A DNA stretch of 64,000 nucleotides from Pseudarthrobacter sp. IC2-21 (lineage in GTDB: Bacteria; Actinomycetota; Actinomycetes; Actinomycetales; Micrococcaceae): assembly GCF_034048115.1 (NCBI RefSeq), contig NZ_CP139145.1, positions 3,224,001-3,288,000 on the forward strand, in the 5' to 3' direction. Both the position numbers and the translations under genes were made by a program. Under the pieces are notes generated by a model that was given only the letters and a program-made list of their open reading frames with translations, searched no databases and had not been told where the DNA came from. Below are positions 33,701 to 40,818 of the stretch, piece by piece; the stretch's first letter is position 1, and the number at the start of each line of letters is the position of its first letter.

Positions 33701-34425
33701 ACGTGTAGTCCGCATTCTGTCTTGTCGGAACCTGCCCAGCGGCCGGCGCGGGGGTCGTCGCCCGGCGCCACCTTGCGGGTGCAGGGCTGGCAGCCGATGG
33801 AAGGGTAACCCTGGGAAAGCAGCGGGTTCACGGGCAGGAGGTTGTCATCGGAGTACTGGACCAGTTGGTCGAACGTCCACGCGGCCACGGGGTTGACCTT
33901 GACCAGCCCGTTCTTTTCATCCCAGGTCACCAGCGGCGTGTTGGTGCGGGTGGGGGCTTCGTCGCGGCGGACACCGGTGAACCACAGTTCGTAGCCGGCC
34001 AGGGTGCGCTGGAGCGGGGCCACCTTGCGGAGGGCGCAGCACTGGGCGGCGTCGCGGGCAAAGAGGTCCTTGCCCAGGAGCCGGTCCTGCTGCTCCACCG
34101 TGTTCTCCGGCAGCACGTCCACCACGTTGACGCGGAGGTTCGCCGCCACCTCGTCGCGCGTGGCGTAGGTTTCCGGGAAGTGGTAGCCGGTCTCCAGGAA
34201 CAGGACGTCGACGCCGGGCATCTGGTCCGCGACCAGCGCCGGGAGGACGGCGTCTGCCATGGAGCAGGCGACGGCCACCGCGGGCAGGTCGAAGTTGCGC
34301 TCCACCCAGGCGATCACGTCGCGGGCCGGGGCGTCCCAGCCGAGCTCGGCGGCGCCGGCTTCGGCGAGGGCCTTGAGTTCTTCCTTGGGGCGAATGGCCG
34401 GTACGGGCGCTGCGTGCTTACTCAC
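33697..34425 (-). CDS. cysH: Adenylylsulfate (APS) reductase
   Basis: 242-residue reductase converting APS to sulfite with thioredoxin. It has the PAPS-reductase fold motif SMADAVLP, FLETGYHFPET, CCALRKVAPL and the CQPCTRK pair. The CC...CxxC cysteines are the [4Fe-4S] ligands that mark the APS-specific form. The catalytic Cys is in the C-terminal ECGLHV. GTG 34425 has AGGAGG 7 nt upstream and overlaps the sulfite reductase stop by 4 bp (GTGA). Together with CysN lacking a kinase domain, this argues for sulfate reduction without PAPS. Confidence 0.93.
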   Translation of the reverse strand: MSKHAAPVPAIRPKEELKALAEAGAAELGWDAPARDVIAWVERNFDLPAVAVACSMADAVLPALVADQMPGVDVLFLETGYHFPETYATRDEVAANLRVNVVDVLPENTVEQQDRLLGKDLFARDAAQCCALRKVAPLQRTLAGYELWFTGVRRDEAPTRTNTPLVTWDEKNGLVKVNPVAAWTFDQLVQYSDDNLLPVNPLLSQGYPSIGCQPCTRKVAPGDDPRAGRWAGSDKTECGLHV

Positions 34426-36167
34426 TGAAGGGCCTCCTCGTCTGCTGCGTGTGCCCATTCGGCGAAGGTCTGGCCTTCGGCGCGCTGGGCAACGAAGGTG
34501 CGGACCACGCGCTCCACATAGTCGGGCAGGTCCTCGACGTACACCTTGAGGCCGCGGACGGTGCGTCCCAGCCCGGCTTCTTCGCGGTCGGAGGAAGCCA
34601 GCCCGCCACCGAGGTGAACCTGGAATCCCGGGGAGGGATCGCCGTCGGGCGTTGGCAGCATCATGCCCTTGAGGCCGATGTCCGCGGTCTGGATGCGGGC
34701 GCAGGAGTTGGGGCAGCCGTTGATGTGGAGGGACAGTGCGTGCGGCAGTTCACCGGACCCGGCGAGGTCGGCCAGGCGGCGTTCCAGGTCGGCGACGGCG
34801 GTGGCGGCGGTGACCTTGGTTTCCACGATGGCCAGCTTGCAGTATTCGATGCCGGTGCAGGCGATGGTGCCGCGGCGGAACACGGACGGGCGGGCGGAGA
34901 GGCCCAGGGCGTCCAGCTCGGCAACCAGCGGTTCAACCTGGTCCTTGGCAACGTCCAGGACCACCAGCTTCTGGTGCGGGGTGGTGCGCAGGCGGTACGA
35001 GCCGGCGGCCTCGAGGGTGTCCGCGAGCTTGACGAGCTGCGCTCCGGAGAGCCGGCCGGCCAGCGGGGTGGCGCCGATGAAGAACTTGCCGTCCTTCTGT
35101 TCGTGCACGCCGATGTGGTCGCCCGGCGTGGTGGGCTTGGGCGCGGCGGGACCGTCGGCCAGCTTGTAGCCCAGGTACTCGTCCTCAAGGATCTGGCGGA
35201 ACTTCGCCGGACCCCAGTCGGCCAGCAGGAACTTCAGTCGGGCCTTGGTGCGCATGCGGCGGTACCCGTAGTCGCGGAAAATGCTGGTGACGCCGAGCCA
35301 CACGTCGGCGGCCTCTTCGGGGCGGACAAAGGCGCCGAGGCGCTTGGCCAGCATCGGGTTGGTGGACAGCGCGCCGCCCACCCAGAGGTCATAGCCGGCG
35401 CCCAGCTCGGGGTGGACCATGCCCACCAGGCCGAAGTCGTTGATCTCGTGGACCACGTCCTGGCTGGGGTGGCCGGTGATGGCGGTCTTGTACTTGCGCG
35501 GCAGGTTGGACAGCAGCGGGTTGCCGATGAACCGCTCCCCCAGCTCGGCGATGAGCGGGGTGGGGTCGATGATCTCGTCCTTGGCGATGCCGGCCACCGG
35601 GGAGCCCAGGATGACGCGGGGAACATCGCCGCAGGCCTCGGTGGTGGACAGGTCTACTCCCTCGAGCCGGTTCCAGATCTCGGGGATGTCCTCCACGCGG
35701 ATCCAGTGCAGCTGGATGTTCTGGCGGTCGGTGAGGTCGGCGGAATCCCGGGCGAAATCAACGGAGATCTGGCCGATCACGCGCAGCTGCTCGGTGGTGA
35801 GCGCGCCGCCGTCGATCCTCACCCGGAGCATAAAGTACTTGTCTTCGAGCTCGTGCGGCTCGAGTGTTGCGGTCTTGCCGCCGTCGATCCCGGGCTTGCG
35901 CTGGGTGTACAGGCCCCACCAGCGGAAGCGGCCGTGCAGGTCCTGGCTGGGGATCGCGTCGAAGCCGTCCCGGGCGTAGATGGTCTCGATACGCTCGCGG
36001 ACGTTGAGGCCGTCGTCTTCCTGCTTCCAGGTTTCGTTGGCGTTCAGCGGGGTTTTGCCGTCCACTTTCCACTGCCCGTGCGGCTTTGCGGCGGGGCGGT
36101 TGGTGCGCGCGGGGCGCGTGGCGACAGCGGGGTCCGCGGACGCTCCGGCTAGAGCTGTATCAGTCAT
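34422..36167 (-). CDS. sir: Ferredoxin-dependent sulfite reductase
   Basis: 581-residue siroheme/[4Fe-4S] enzyme reducing sulfite to sulfide with six electrons. It has two ferredoxin-like half domains and siroheme-binding segments, including TEACGDVPRVILGSPVAG. Cluster ligands are in CTGIEYCKLAIVETK and NGCPNSCARIQ. It could also be annotated nitrite reductase; immediate linkage to cysH, cysD and cysN favours sulfite (SirA/NirA group). ATG 36167 follows a textbook promoter by six nucleotides and lacks a Shine-Dalgarno, so the mRNA is probably leaderless. Electrons would come from ferredoxin via FprA. Confidence 0.93.
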   Translation of the reverse strand: MTDTALAGASADPAVATRPARTNRPAAKPHGQWKVDGKTPLNANETWKQEDDGLNVRERIETIYARDGFDAIPSQDLHGRFRWWGLYTQRKPGIDGGKTATLEPHELEDKYFMLRVRIDGGALTTEQLRVIGQISVDFARDSADLTDRQNIQLHWIRVEDIPEIWNRLEGVDLSTTEACGDVPRVILGSPVAGIAKDEIIDPTPLIAELGERFIGNPLLSNLPRKYKTAITGHPSQDVVHEINDFGLVGMVHPELGAGYDLWVGGALSTNPMLAKRLGAFVRPEEAADVWLGVTSIFRDYGYRRMRTKARLKFLLADWGPAKFRQILEDEYLGYKLADGPAAPKPTTPGDHIGVHEQKDGKFFIGATPLAGRLSGAQLVKLADTLEAAGSYRLRTTPHQKLVVLDVAKDQVEPLVAELDALGLSARPSVFRRGTIACTGIEYCKLAIVETKVTAATAVADLERRLADLAGSGELPHALSLHINGCPNSCARIQTADIGLKGMMLPTPDGDPSPGFQVHLGGGLASSDREEAGLGRTVRGLKVYVEDLPDYVERVVRTFVAQRAEGQTFAEWAHAADEEALQ

Positions 36168-36202
36168 GCATCGACTGTAGGTGCCCCCGAATTGCGTCAC
36201 AA
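36168..36202 (-). promoter_or_regulatory. Promoter of the sir-cysHDN operon, probably leaderless
   Basis: -35 TTGTGA (36202-36197), 17-bp spacer, -10 TACAGT (36179-36174), then six bases to the ATG. Upstream, GTGACGAATTG and GTGACGCAATTC form an imperfect direct repeat overlapping the -35. This may be a sulfur-regulator site. No such factor is identified. Confidence 0.75.
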
Positions 36203-36333
36203 AGGGTCGGGAAACCCTGAGTCACCTAGGGAAACAATTCGTCACGAATCGCCGGAGAGCCTTGAAGCCGGCCGGTTCCTGTGCTTGGCCGCGCCATTAT
36301 TTCCCCGCGGCTTTCGGGGTTGGGAAGGTGCCG

Positions 36334-37068
36334 TTACTGACCGCGTGCGACGGCGGCGTCGAACCTGTCCAGCGCGATCTCGGCGAGTACTTCCGAGGGC
36401 AGCAGTGGTTCCGTCACGAGGTCAGCGCCCGCCTTGGCCAGCTGGTCGTGGAAGAAGCCCGGCGCGAGGAGGTAGGAGGCAATCACCACGCGGCCGCCGA
36501 GGTCAACGCCCCCGGCGGACGGTCCCGCCCCGGCACCTCCCTCGGCTTCCTCACGAAGCATGGCGACGGCGTCGGGCACTGACGGCTTGGCCGAGGCGCC
36601 ATAAGCGGCCTCGATCCGGTTGCTTCGCAGTTCCCGGAGCTGGCCCGTGAGCTCTTCCACGCTGACCGCGGCGTTGGGGTTGGAGGACCCTGCCGCGGCG
36701 AGGACAATCAGGTCACGGTCCGTGACGCCGGCTTCGCGGAGGCGCCGGTCCAGCAGTGCGGCGAGCCGCGGATCGGGGCCCAGCGGCGCCGCGGCCAGCG
36801 TGCCCGGGCGGCTCTTGACCGCCCGCGCGATGTCCACCTTCACGTGGTAGCCCACACTCAGCAGCAGGGGGACCACAACGGCGGGTACCCCTTCGGGCAG
36901 GCCGGCCACCACGTCCACGAGGTCCGGCTGCTGGACGTCCACGTAGGCTTCGCGCACGTCAAGGTCCGGGCGGAGGGCGGCGATGGCGGCGCGCAGGGCG
37001 TTGACCTCTGCGGCGCCCTGCTGGCTGGACGTCCCGTGGGCACAGGCCACCATGATGGGTTTGTTCAT
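36334..37068 (-). CDS. Sirohydrochlorin chelatase (CbiX/SirB type)
   Basis: 244-residue protein with two CbiX-like halves. The N-terminal ACAHGTSSQQG (about 7-17) has the metal/substrate His of the family; the second half retains the fold (GRVVIASYLLAPGFFHDQL) with another His. It is predicted to insert iron into sirohydrochlorin, completing siroheme for the sulfite reductase immediately downstream. ATG 37068 is preferred over the longer frame. No Shine-Dalgarno is seen; a TACGCT about 6-7 nt upstream suggests a leaderless start. Cobalt chelation is the alternative, but no cobalamin genes are visible. Confidence 0.88.
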   Translation of the reverse strand: MNKPIMVACAHGTSSQQGAAEVNALRAAIAALRPDLDVREAYVDVQQPDLVDVVAGLPEGVPAVVVPLLLSVGYHVKVDIARAVKSRPGTLAAAPLGPDPRLAALLDRRLREAGVTDRDLIVLAAAGSSNPNAAVSVEELTGQLRELRSNRIEAAYGASAKPSVPDAVAMLREEAEGGAGAGPSAGGVDLGGRVVIASYLLAPGFFHDQLAKAGADLVTEPLLPSEVLAEIALDRFDAAVARGQ

Positions 37069-37128
37069 AGCGGCTAGCGTAACGTTGGCACCACCTTGTC
37101 CGCCCACTTTGACTCAGCGGGGACGCCC

Positions 37129-37860
37129 ATGACATTCGCTTTTGACTCGGCTCCAGTGTGGCTGGACCTCGTGGGCGTGTTCTTCTTCGCAGTGTCCGGC
37201 TCACTGCTGGCGGCCCGGAAAAACATCGACATTGTGGGGTCCCTGCTCCTGGCCTCCCTCGTGGGCCTGGGCGGCGGCATCATCCGGGACCTGATCCTGA
37301 GCAATGGTCCGCCCGCTGCCTTCAGCAACCCGGCCTACCTGTTCCCGCCGTTGCTGGCCACGGTGCTGGTCTACTCCCTCTATACCAGCGTGGAGCGCTT
37401 CACCTCGCTGCTGGTCCTGTTCGACGCCGGCGGCCTGGCCCTGTTCTGCATGACCGGCACCGTCAAGGCCCTCGACGCCGGCATGAATCCGGTGGCCGCG
37501 GCGCTGCTGGGCGTGATGACCGCGGTGGGCGGCGGCCTCCTGCGGGACGTCACGGCCAACGAGGTTCCCGAACTCTTCAACCCCAGGGACATCTACGCGC
37601 TGCCGGCCTTCCTGGGGGCCGGGCTGACGGCCGGGCTGTGGAGTGCGGGTGCCTTCAACGTGTTCACGGCCGCAGCGGTGGCCGCCGTGGTGTTCACGTT
37701 CCGGGTCCTGGCCTGGCGCCGGTCCTGGCGGGCCCCGTTGGCCGTCCACGGCTGGCACCGGCGGGGTGACGATGAGGCCGGTTCCGGGCCTTCTGCCGCA
37801 GGGGGGCCCGGGGACGAACCGCGGCCCGGCAGCGGCGGCACTTCGGGCCCCGGCAATTAG
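37129..37860 (+). CDS. TRIC-family cation channel
   Basis: 243-residue membrane protein with seven predicted helices in two repeats, each containing the family glycine motif: GLGGGIIRDLI and TAVGGGLLRDV. This is the prokaryotic trimeric intracellular cation channel family (former UPF0126/YadS). The C-terminal 45 residues are a Gly/Pro/Ser-rich cytoplasmic tail. ATG 37129 has GGGGA upstream. It is divergent from the chelatase. The SUKH gene follows by 14 bp. A potassium-type conductance is known for some family members only. Confidence 0.88.
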   Translation: MTFAFDSAPVWLDLVGVFFFAVSGSLLAARKNIDIVGSLLLASLVGLGGGIIRDLILSNGPPAAFSNPAYLFPPLLATVLVYSLYTSVERFTSLLVLFDAGGLALFCMTGTVKALDAGMNPVAAALLGVMTAVGGGLLRDVTANEVPELFNPRDIYALPAFLGAGLTAGLWSAGAFNVFTAAAVAAVVFTFRVLAWRRSWRAPLAVHGWHRRGDDEAGSGPSAAGGPGDEPRPGSGGTSGPGN

Positions 37861-37874
37861 CTAGGATTGGGTCC

Positions 37875-38300
37875 ATGACTGACATGTTCCTCGAGAAGTT
37901 CCGTGCGCTTGTTCCGAAGTACCTCGAGGACGAATGGCAGGAAGAGGACGGCCTGTCCGAAGCGGAACTGGACGCGGCACTCGCCGAACACCAGTTCCAG
38001 GTTCCGCTGGTCCTGCGCGAGTTCTACCAGGCCCTCGGCGGCTGCGAAGACCTCATGGAGGCCTACCACTACTTCTGGGACCCCGAAGAGCTGGAAGTTG
38101 ATGACGAGGGCTTCCTGATGTTCCTCGAAGACGAAGAGGAACAGTTCACCTGGGGCTTCCGGGTGGGCGATCTCGGCGTCCCGGACCCCATCGTCTACCG
38201 CCGCAACAACGCCCGCGGCCAGTGGAAGAGCGAGGAAGGCACCTTCTCCGAGTTCGTGTTCGACATGTTCGAGTGGGCCTTCAACGACGAAGAGGACTAG
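37875..38300 (+). CDS. SMI1/KNR4 (SUKH) family protein
   Basis: 141-residue, very acidic protein with the SUKH-like pattern: FQVPLVLREFYQALGG near residue 37, then aromatic-rich strands (YHYFWDPEEL, QFTWGFRVGD) and PDPIVYRRNN. Many SUKH proteins are immunity proteins against secreted toxins, but lone housekeeping-like members are common in actinobacteria. No toxin gene lies nearby, so immunity is not claimed. A -10-like TAGGAT ends 7 nt before the ATG. Confidence 0.75.
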   Translation: MTDMFLEKFRALVPKYLEDEWQEEDGLSEAELDAALAEHQFQVPLVLREFYQALGGCEDLMEAYHYFWDPEELEVDDEGFLMFLEDEEEQFTWGFRVGDLGVPDPIVYRRNNARGQWKSEEGTFSEFVFDMFEWAFNDEED

Positions 38301-38350
38301 CCGGCGTCCCGGCTGCCGGCGGTGCTGGCGCGAGCCGGCGCGAGCCGCCG

Positions 38351-38432
38351 CCGTCGTGGGGCACTTTGACGCAGCTGTGGCGTCATTTTCGTCTGGTTCC
38401 GCGGCAGAGGCCACCAAAGTGCCCCGCGACGG
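38351..38432. repeat. Family C-like inverted repeat, copy 1
   Basis: CCGTCGTGGGGCACTTTG (38351-38368) pairs with CAAAGTGCCCCGCGACGG (38415-38432) at 17 of 18 positions. The arms match the other family C copies but the centre differs. It lies between the convergent SUKH and DUF559 genes. Confidence 0.8.
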
Positions 38433-38454
38433 CAGTGAAGCACGACGGCGGCAG

Positions 38455-39294
38455 TCACCTTCTGCGGAAAGCTCCGCTCCGGAACTGCTCCAGCACCGCG
38501 AGCACCTCCGCCACCATCCGCTCAGGGTGATGGACGACGTCGTCATAGCCGAATCTGAGGCCGAGATGCCCGCCGATGAGGGTGGCATTGTTGCGCTTCC
38601 GGTCCTTTTTCACCTGCCGTGGCTCCAAGTGCGTTTCTCCGTCGGTTTCCACCACGAGGCACTCCTCAATGAGGAAGTCCACCTCGCCCACCCCCGGAAG
38701 CTCTACATGCCTGCGCACATGCAGCCCCGCCCGCCGGAAGTGGTAATTAGCCAGCACTTCAAGGATGGAATCCGCCCTCGGGATCAAGCTGTCCAGGACG
38801 GCCCTGGCCCGGGCATTGCGGTTGCCGGGTAACTTGCGCCGCAGGAACTCCACGGTGACGTCTCCCCGCTGGGTTGCGGACTGAAGCATGACCAACGCCT
38901 CCGCCTCGGGCAGGCAGCGTAGGGCGTGGATCAGGACATCAACCAGGCCGGCCACCGGCAGCCAGGGGTGGCGCGGATGAGGGCATCGTCCATGCGCCAC
39001 CGTCCCCGCCGGCGCCCTCTTGTGCCCCGGACTCAGATGCACGGAAGTCGTATCATTTAGCGTCCAAAGCCTGTACGTGGGGGCGGCCGACAAACAGGTC
39101 AGCAGGGCATTGTGCTGCAGCGCCAGGCCCAGGGCCCCGCCCTCTCTCGGCAGGCCGTAGACGCCGCGCCGAATCCGCACAATGCGTCCGGCCGAGACTG
39201 CTTTGTTGAGGTGCGCCCGCGAAAATCCAGCCCCACGGAGCGTCGAAGTCCGGGTTACGCCGGCCCGCAGGCCAAGGAAGGTCTCCATATTCAT
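38455..39294 (-). CDS. AbiEi-like N-terminus with DUF559 nuclease-fold C-terminus
   Basis: 279-residue protein. Residues 1-60 are a helix-turn-helix of the AbiEi/type-IV antitoxin kind (RTSTLRGAGFSRAHLNKAVSAGRIVRIRRGVYG). The C-terminal third is a DUF559/Vsr-like PD-(D/E)xK fold with GVGEVDFLIEE, VVETDGETH and KKDRKRNN, so the putative acidic catalytic residues are present. This arrangement is frequent in Micrococcaceae and is usually annotated as antitoxin-domain protein. No AbiEii toxin gene is next to it, so it is not evidently a toxin-antitoxin pair. ATG 39294 (or 39288) is preferred over the longer frame. Confidence 0.8.
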   Translation of the reverse strand: MNMETFLGLRAGVTRTSTLRGAGFSRAHLNKAVSAGRIVRIRRGVYGLPREGGALGLALQHNALLTCLSAAPTYRLWTLNDTTSVHLSPGHKRAPAGTVAHGRCPHPRHPWLPVAGLVDVLIHALRCLPEAEALVMLQSATQRGDVTVEFLRRKLPGNRNARARAVLDSLIPRADSILEVLANYHFRRAGLHVRRHVELPGVGEVDFLIEECLVVETDGETHLEPRQVKKDRKRNNATLIGGHLGLRFGYDDVVHHPERMVAEVLAVLEQFRSGAFRRR

Positions 39295-39364
39295 GGTTCG
39301 ACCGTGCCAGCGGGCTGCAGGTGATGGCAGGTCCGTGCCTGGCCATGTGGACAACTCCCGCTCC

Positions 39365-39434
39365 CGGGGCACTTTGACACGGACACGCCGGCTCCGAGGC
39401 GTGGAAGGCGCTCTCAGGGCAGCAATGTGCCCCG
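39365..39434. repeat. Family C element, copy 2, opposite orientation
   Basis: Arms CGGGGCACTTTG (39365-39376) and CAATGTGCCCCG (39423-39434), one mismatch. Its reverse complement contains GGCGTGTCCGTGTC beside the arm, as in the elements at 25431 and 25722. It is therefore the same element inverted. It lies about 70 bp upstream of the DUF559 gene. Confidence 0.7.
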
Positions 39435-39448
39435 CGAAGAATCCGGAA

Positions 39449-39506
39449 AGTTTATGACACACCCGTAACAGCAGGCTTGCACTCTGTGACAGACCTGTCA
39501 TAAACT
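39449..39506. repeat. 58-bp inverted-repeat element
   Basis: AGTTTATGACA (39449-39459) and TGTCATAAACT (39496-39506) are a perfect 11-bp inverted repeat bounding 58 bp. The AT-rich ends stand out in this GC-rich DNA. It could be a promoter region with an operator, a MITE-like remnant, or a structured RNA. Confidence 0.6.
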
Positions 39507-39555
39507 ATTCACGGATCCGCTAAACGCCTCCGGCGGGTCTGATGCGAACGGAGAT

Positions 39556-39611
39556 ATAGCCCCGGTTCGATGCAGCGTATGACTCGTGACGCTGCTGAGA
39601 ACCGGGGCTAT
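39556..39611. ncRNA. Two-step perfect hairpin (possible structured RNA or terminator)
   Basis: Outer stem ATAGCCCCGGTTC / GAACCGGGGCTAT (39556-39568 and 39599-39611, 13 bp). An inner stem GCAGCGT / ACGCTGC (39572-39578 and 39589-39595) lies within it, separated by symmetric 3-nt internal loops, with a 10-nt apical loop. This is more elaborate than the other terminators here. The strand is unknown. Together with flanking repeats it fills the 423-bp gap 39295-39717, which has no gene. Confidence 0.45.
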
Positions 39612-39663
39612 TGCATTTAAACCGGCTGCCCCGCGGGCAGATGGATAGTCCCAAGCCAACAAA

Positions 39664-39703
39664 AAGCGGGCCCCGCCAAGGTGTCCCCCGGCAGGGCCCG
39701 CTT
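39664..39703 (-). terminator. Rho-independent terminator of the men/polyprenyl operon
   Basis: Stem AAGCGGGCCC (39664-39673) / GGGCCCGCTT (39694-39703). On the minus strand the hairpin is followed by a run of T, the classic intrinsic form, 14 bp beyond the polyprenyl synthase stop. Confidence 0.9.
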
Positions 39704-39717
39704 CAACGACAGCAGAA

Positions 39718-40818
39718 TCAGCTCGCGCGGTCCACTACGGCAAGCGCGAAGTTGGACAGCGAGTCCTTCACTACGCCCTCGGGCAACGGCGCCAGCGCGG
39801 CAATGGCTTCGTCGGCCCAGCGCCGGGCAATCACCCAGGACTCGGCAGTTACGGGGTGCTCGCGCAGCCCGGCAACGGCAGCGGCCAAGGCAGTATCCGA
39901 TGACAGATCCCCGTCAATGAGCTTCAAAAGCTCGACGGCGGACTGGTCGCCGGCCGCTGCGTCGCGGCGCAGGAACAGCACTGGCAGGGTGGGGACACCT
40001 TCGCGAAGGTCGGTGCCCGGGGACTTGCCCGACTTAACCTTGACGCCGGTGACATCGATGACATCATCGGCGAGCTGGAAGGCCACGCCCACCTTTTCGC
40101 CGTACTCCACCAGAATGTCCTCGAAGGCCTCATCGGCGCCGGAGAAAATGGCGCCGAACTGGCCGGAGGCCGCCACCAGCGAGCCGGTCTTGTCCGCGAT
40201 CACCGAGAGGTAGTGCTCCACGGGATCCTCGTCCGGGCGGGGGCCCACGGTTTCGTGCAGCTGGCCCAGGCACAGGCGTTCAAAGGTGCGGGCCTGGATG
40301 CCCAGCGCACGCCCCCCGAGCTCTGACACCAGGATGGAGGCGCGGGCAAAAATGAGGTCGCCGGTCAGGACAGCGACGGAGTTGCCCCATACTTCGTGGG
40401 CCGTGGGGGCGCCGCGGCGGAACGGTGCTGAGTCCATAACATCGTCGTGGTAGAGCGTGGCAAGGTGGGTCAGTTCCACCACCACCGCCGCCTGCACCAC
40501 AGCAGGCAAGGAAGCGTCGCCAAGGTGGGCGCACAGCAGCGTCAGCAGCGGCCGGACACGCTTGCCGCCGGCCTCCACGAGGTGCCGCGATGTTGCGTCA
40601 GCCAACGGATCGGAGTTGGCAATGGCCTCGCGGAGCTTCTTCTCCACCCTGGCCAGGTTGGTGGTGATGGCGGGGCCTAGCTCGGCATCCTCCGCGATCG
40701 CCGCGAAGCCTGCCGGCAGCTGAAGTGCCGTGGCAATCGCGGTGGTGTTGAGGCTGGGTTCGGTGTCCGGCAGGCCGTGCCCGGCATGCGTCCAGCTGTG
40801 GTCTGCAGAGTTGGTCAC
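39718..40818 (-). CDS. Long-chain polyprenyl diphosphate synthase
   Basis: 366-residue trans-prenyltransferase elongating farnesyl-type diphosphate with isopentenyl diphosphate. The first aspartate-rich motif is in LYHDDVMDSAPFRRG, the second in QLADDVIDVTG. GGKRVRPLL and a terminal KDSLSNFALAVVDR complete the family marks. Small residues upstream of the first motif fit a long product. The neighbours menJ and menG indicate the menaquinone side chain (nonaprenyl in most Arthrobacter, from general knowledge). The GTG start overlaps the menJ stop by 4 bp. Confidence 0.92.
   Translation of the reverse strand: MTNSADHSWTHAGHGLPDTEPSLNTTAIATALQLPAGFAAIAEDAELGPAITTNLARVEKKLREAIANSDPLADATSRHLVEAGGKRVRPLLTLLCAHLGDASLPAVVQAAVVVELTHLATLYHDDVMDSAPFRRGAPTAHEVWGNSVAVLTGDLIFARASILVSELGGRALGIQARTFERLCLGQLHETVGPRPDEDPVEHYLSVIADKTGSLVAASGQFGAIFSGADEAFEDILVEYGEKVGVAFQLADDVIDVTGVKVKSGKSPGTDLREGVPTLPVLFLRRDAAAGDQSAVELLKLIDGDLSSDTALAAAVAGLREHPVTAESWVIARRWADEAIAALAPLPEGVVKDSLSNFALAVVDRAS

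Noticed and set aside
34449..36152. 567-codon plus-strand frame opposite sulfite reductase
   Set aside because: Typical high-GC antisense open frame; the minus strand encodes a full sulfite reductase with all cluster ligands.
37875..39294. Defence or toxin-immunity island (SUKH plus AbiEi-like)
   Set aside because: No toxin, nuclease effector, integrase or atypical composition is seen; the two genes are convergent and separated by a repeat, so a joint system is not supported.
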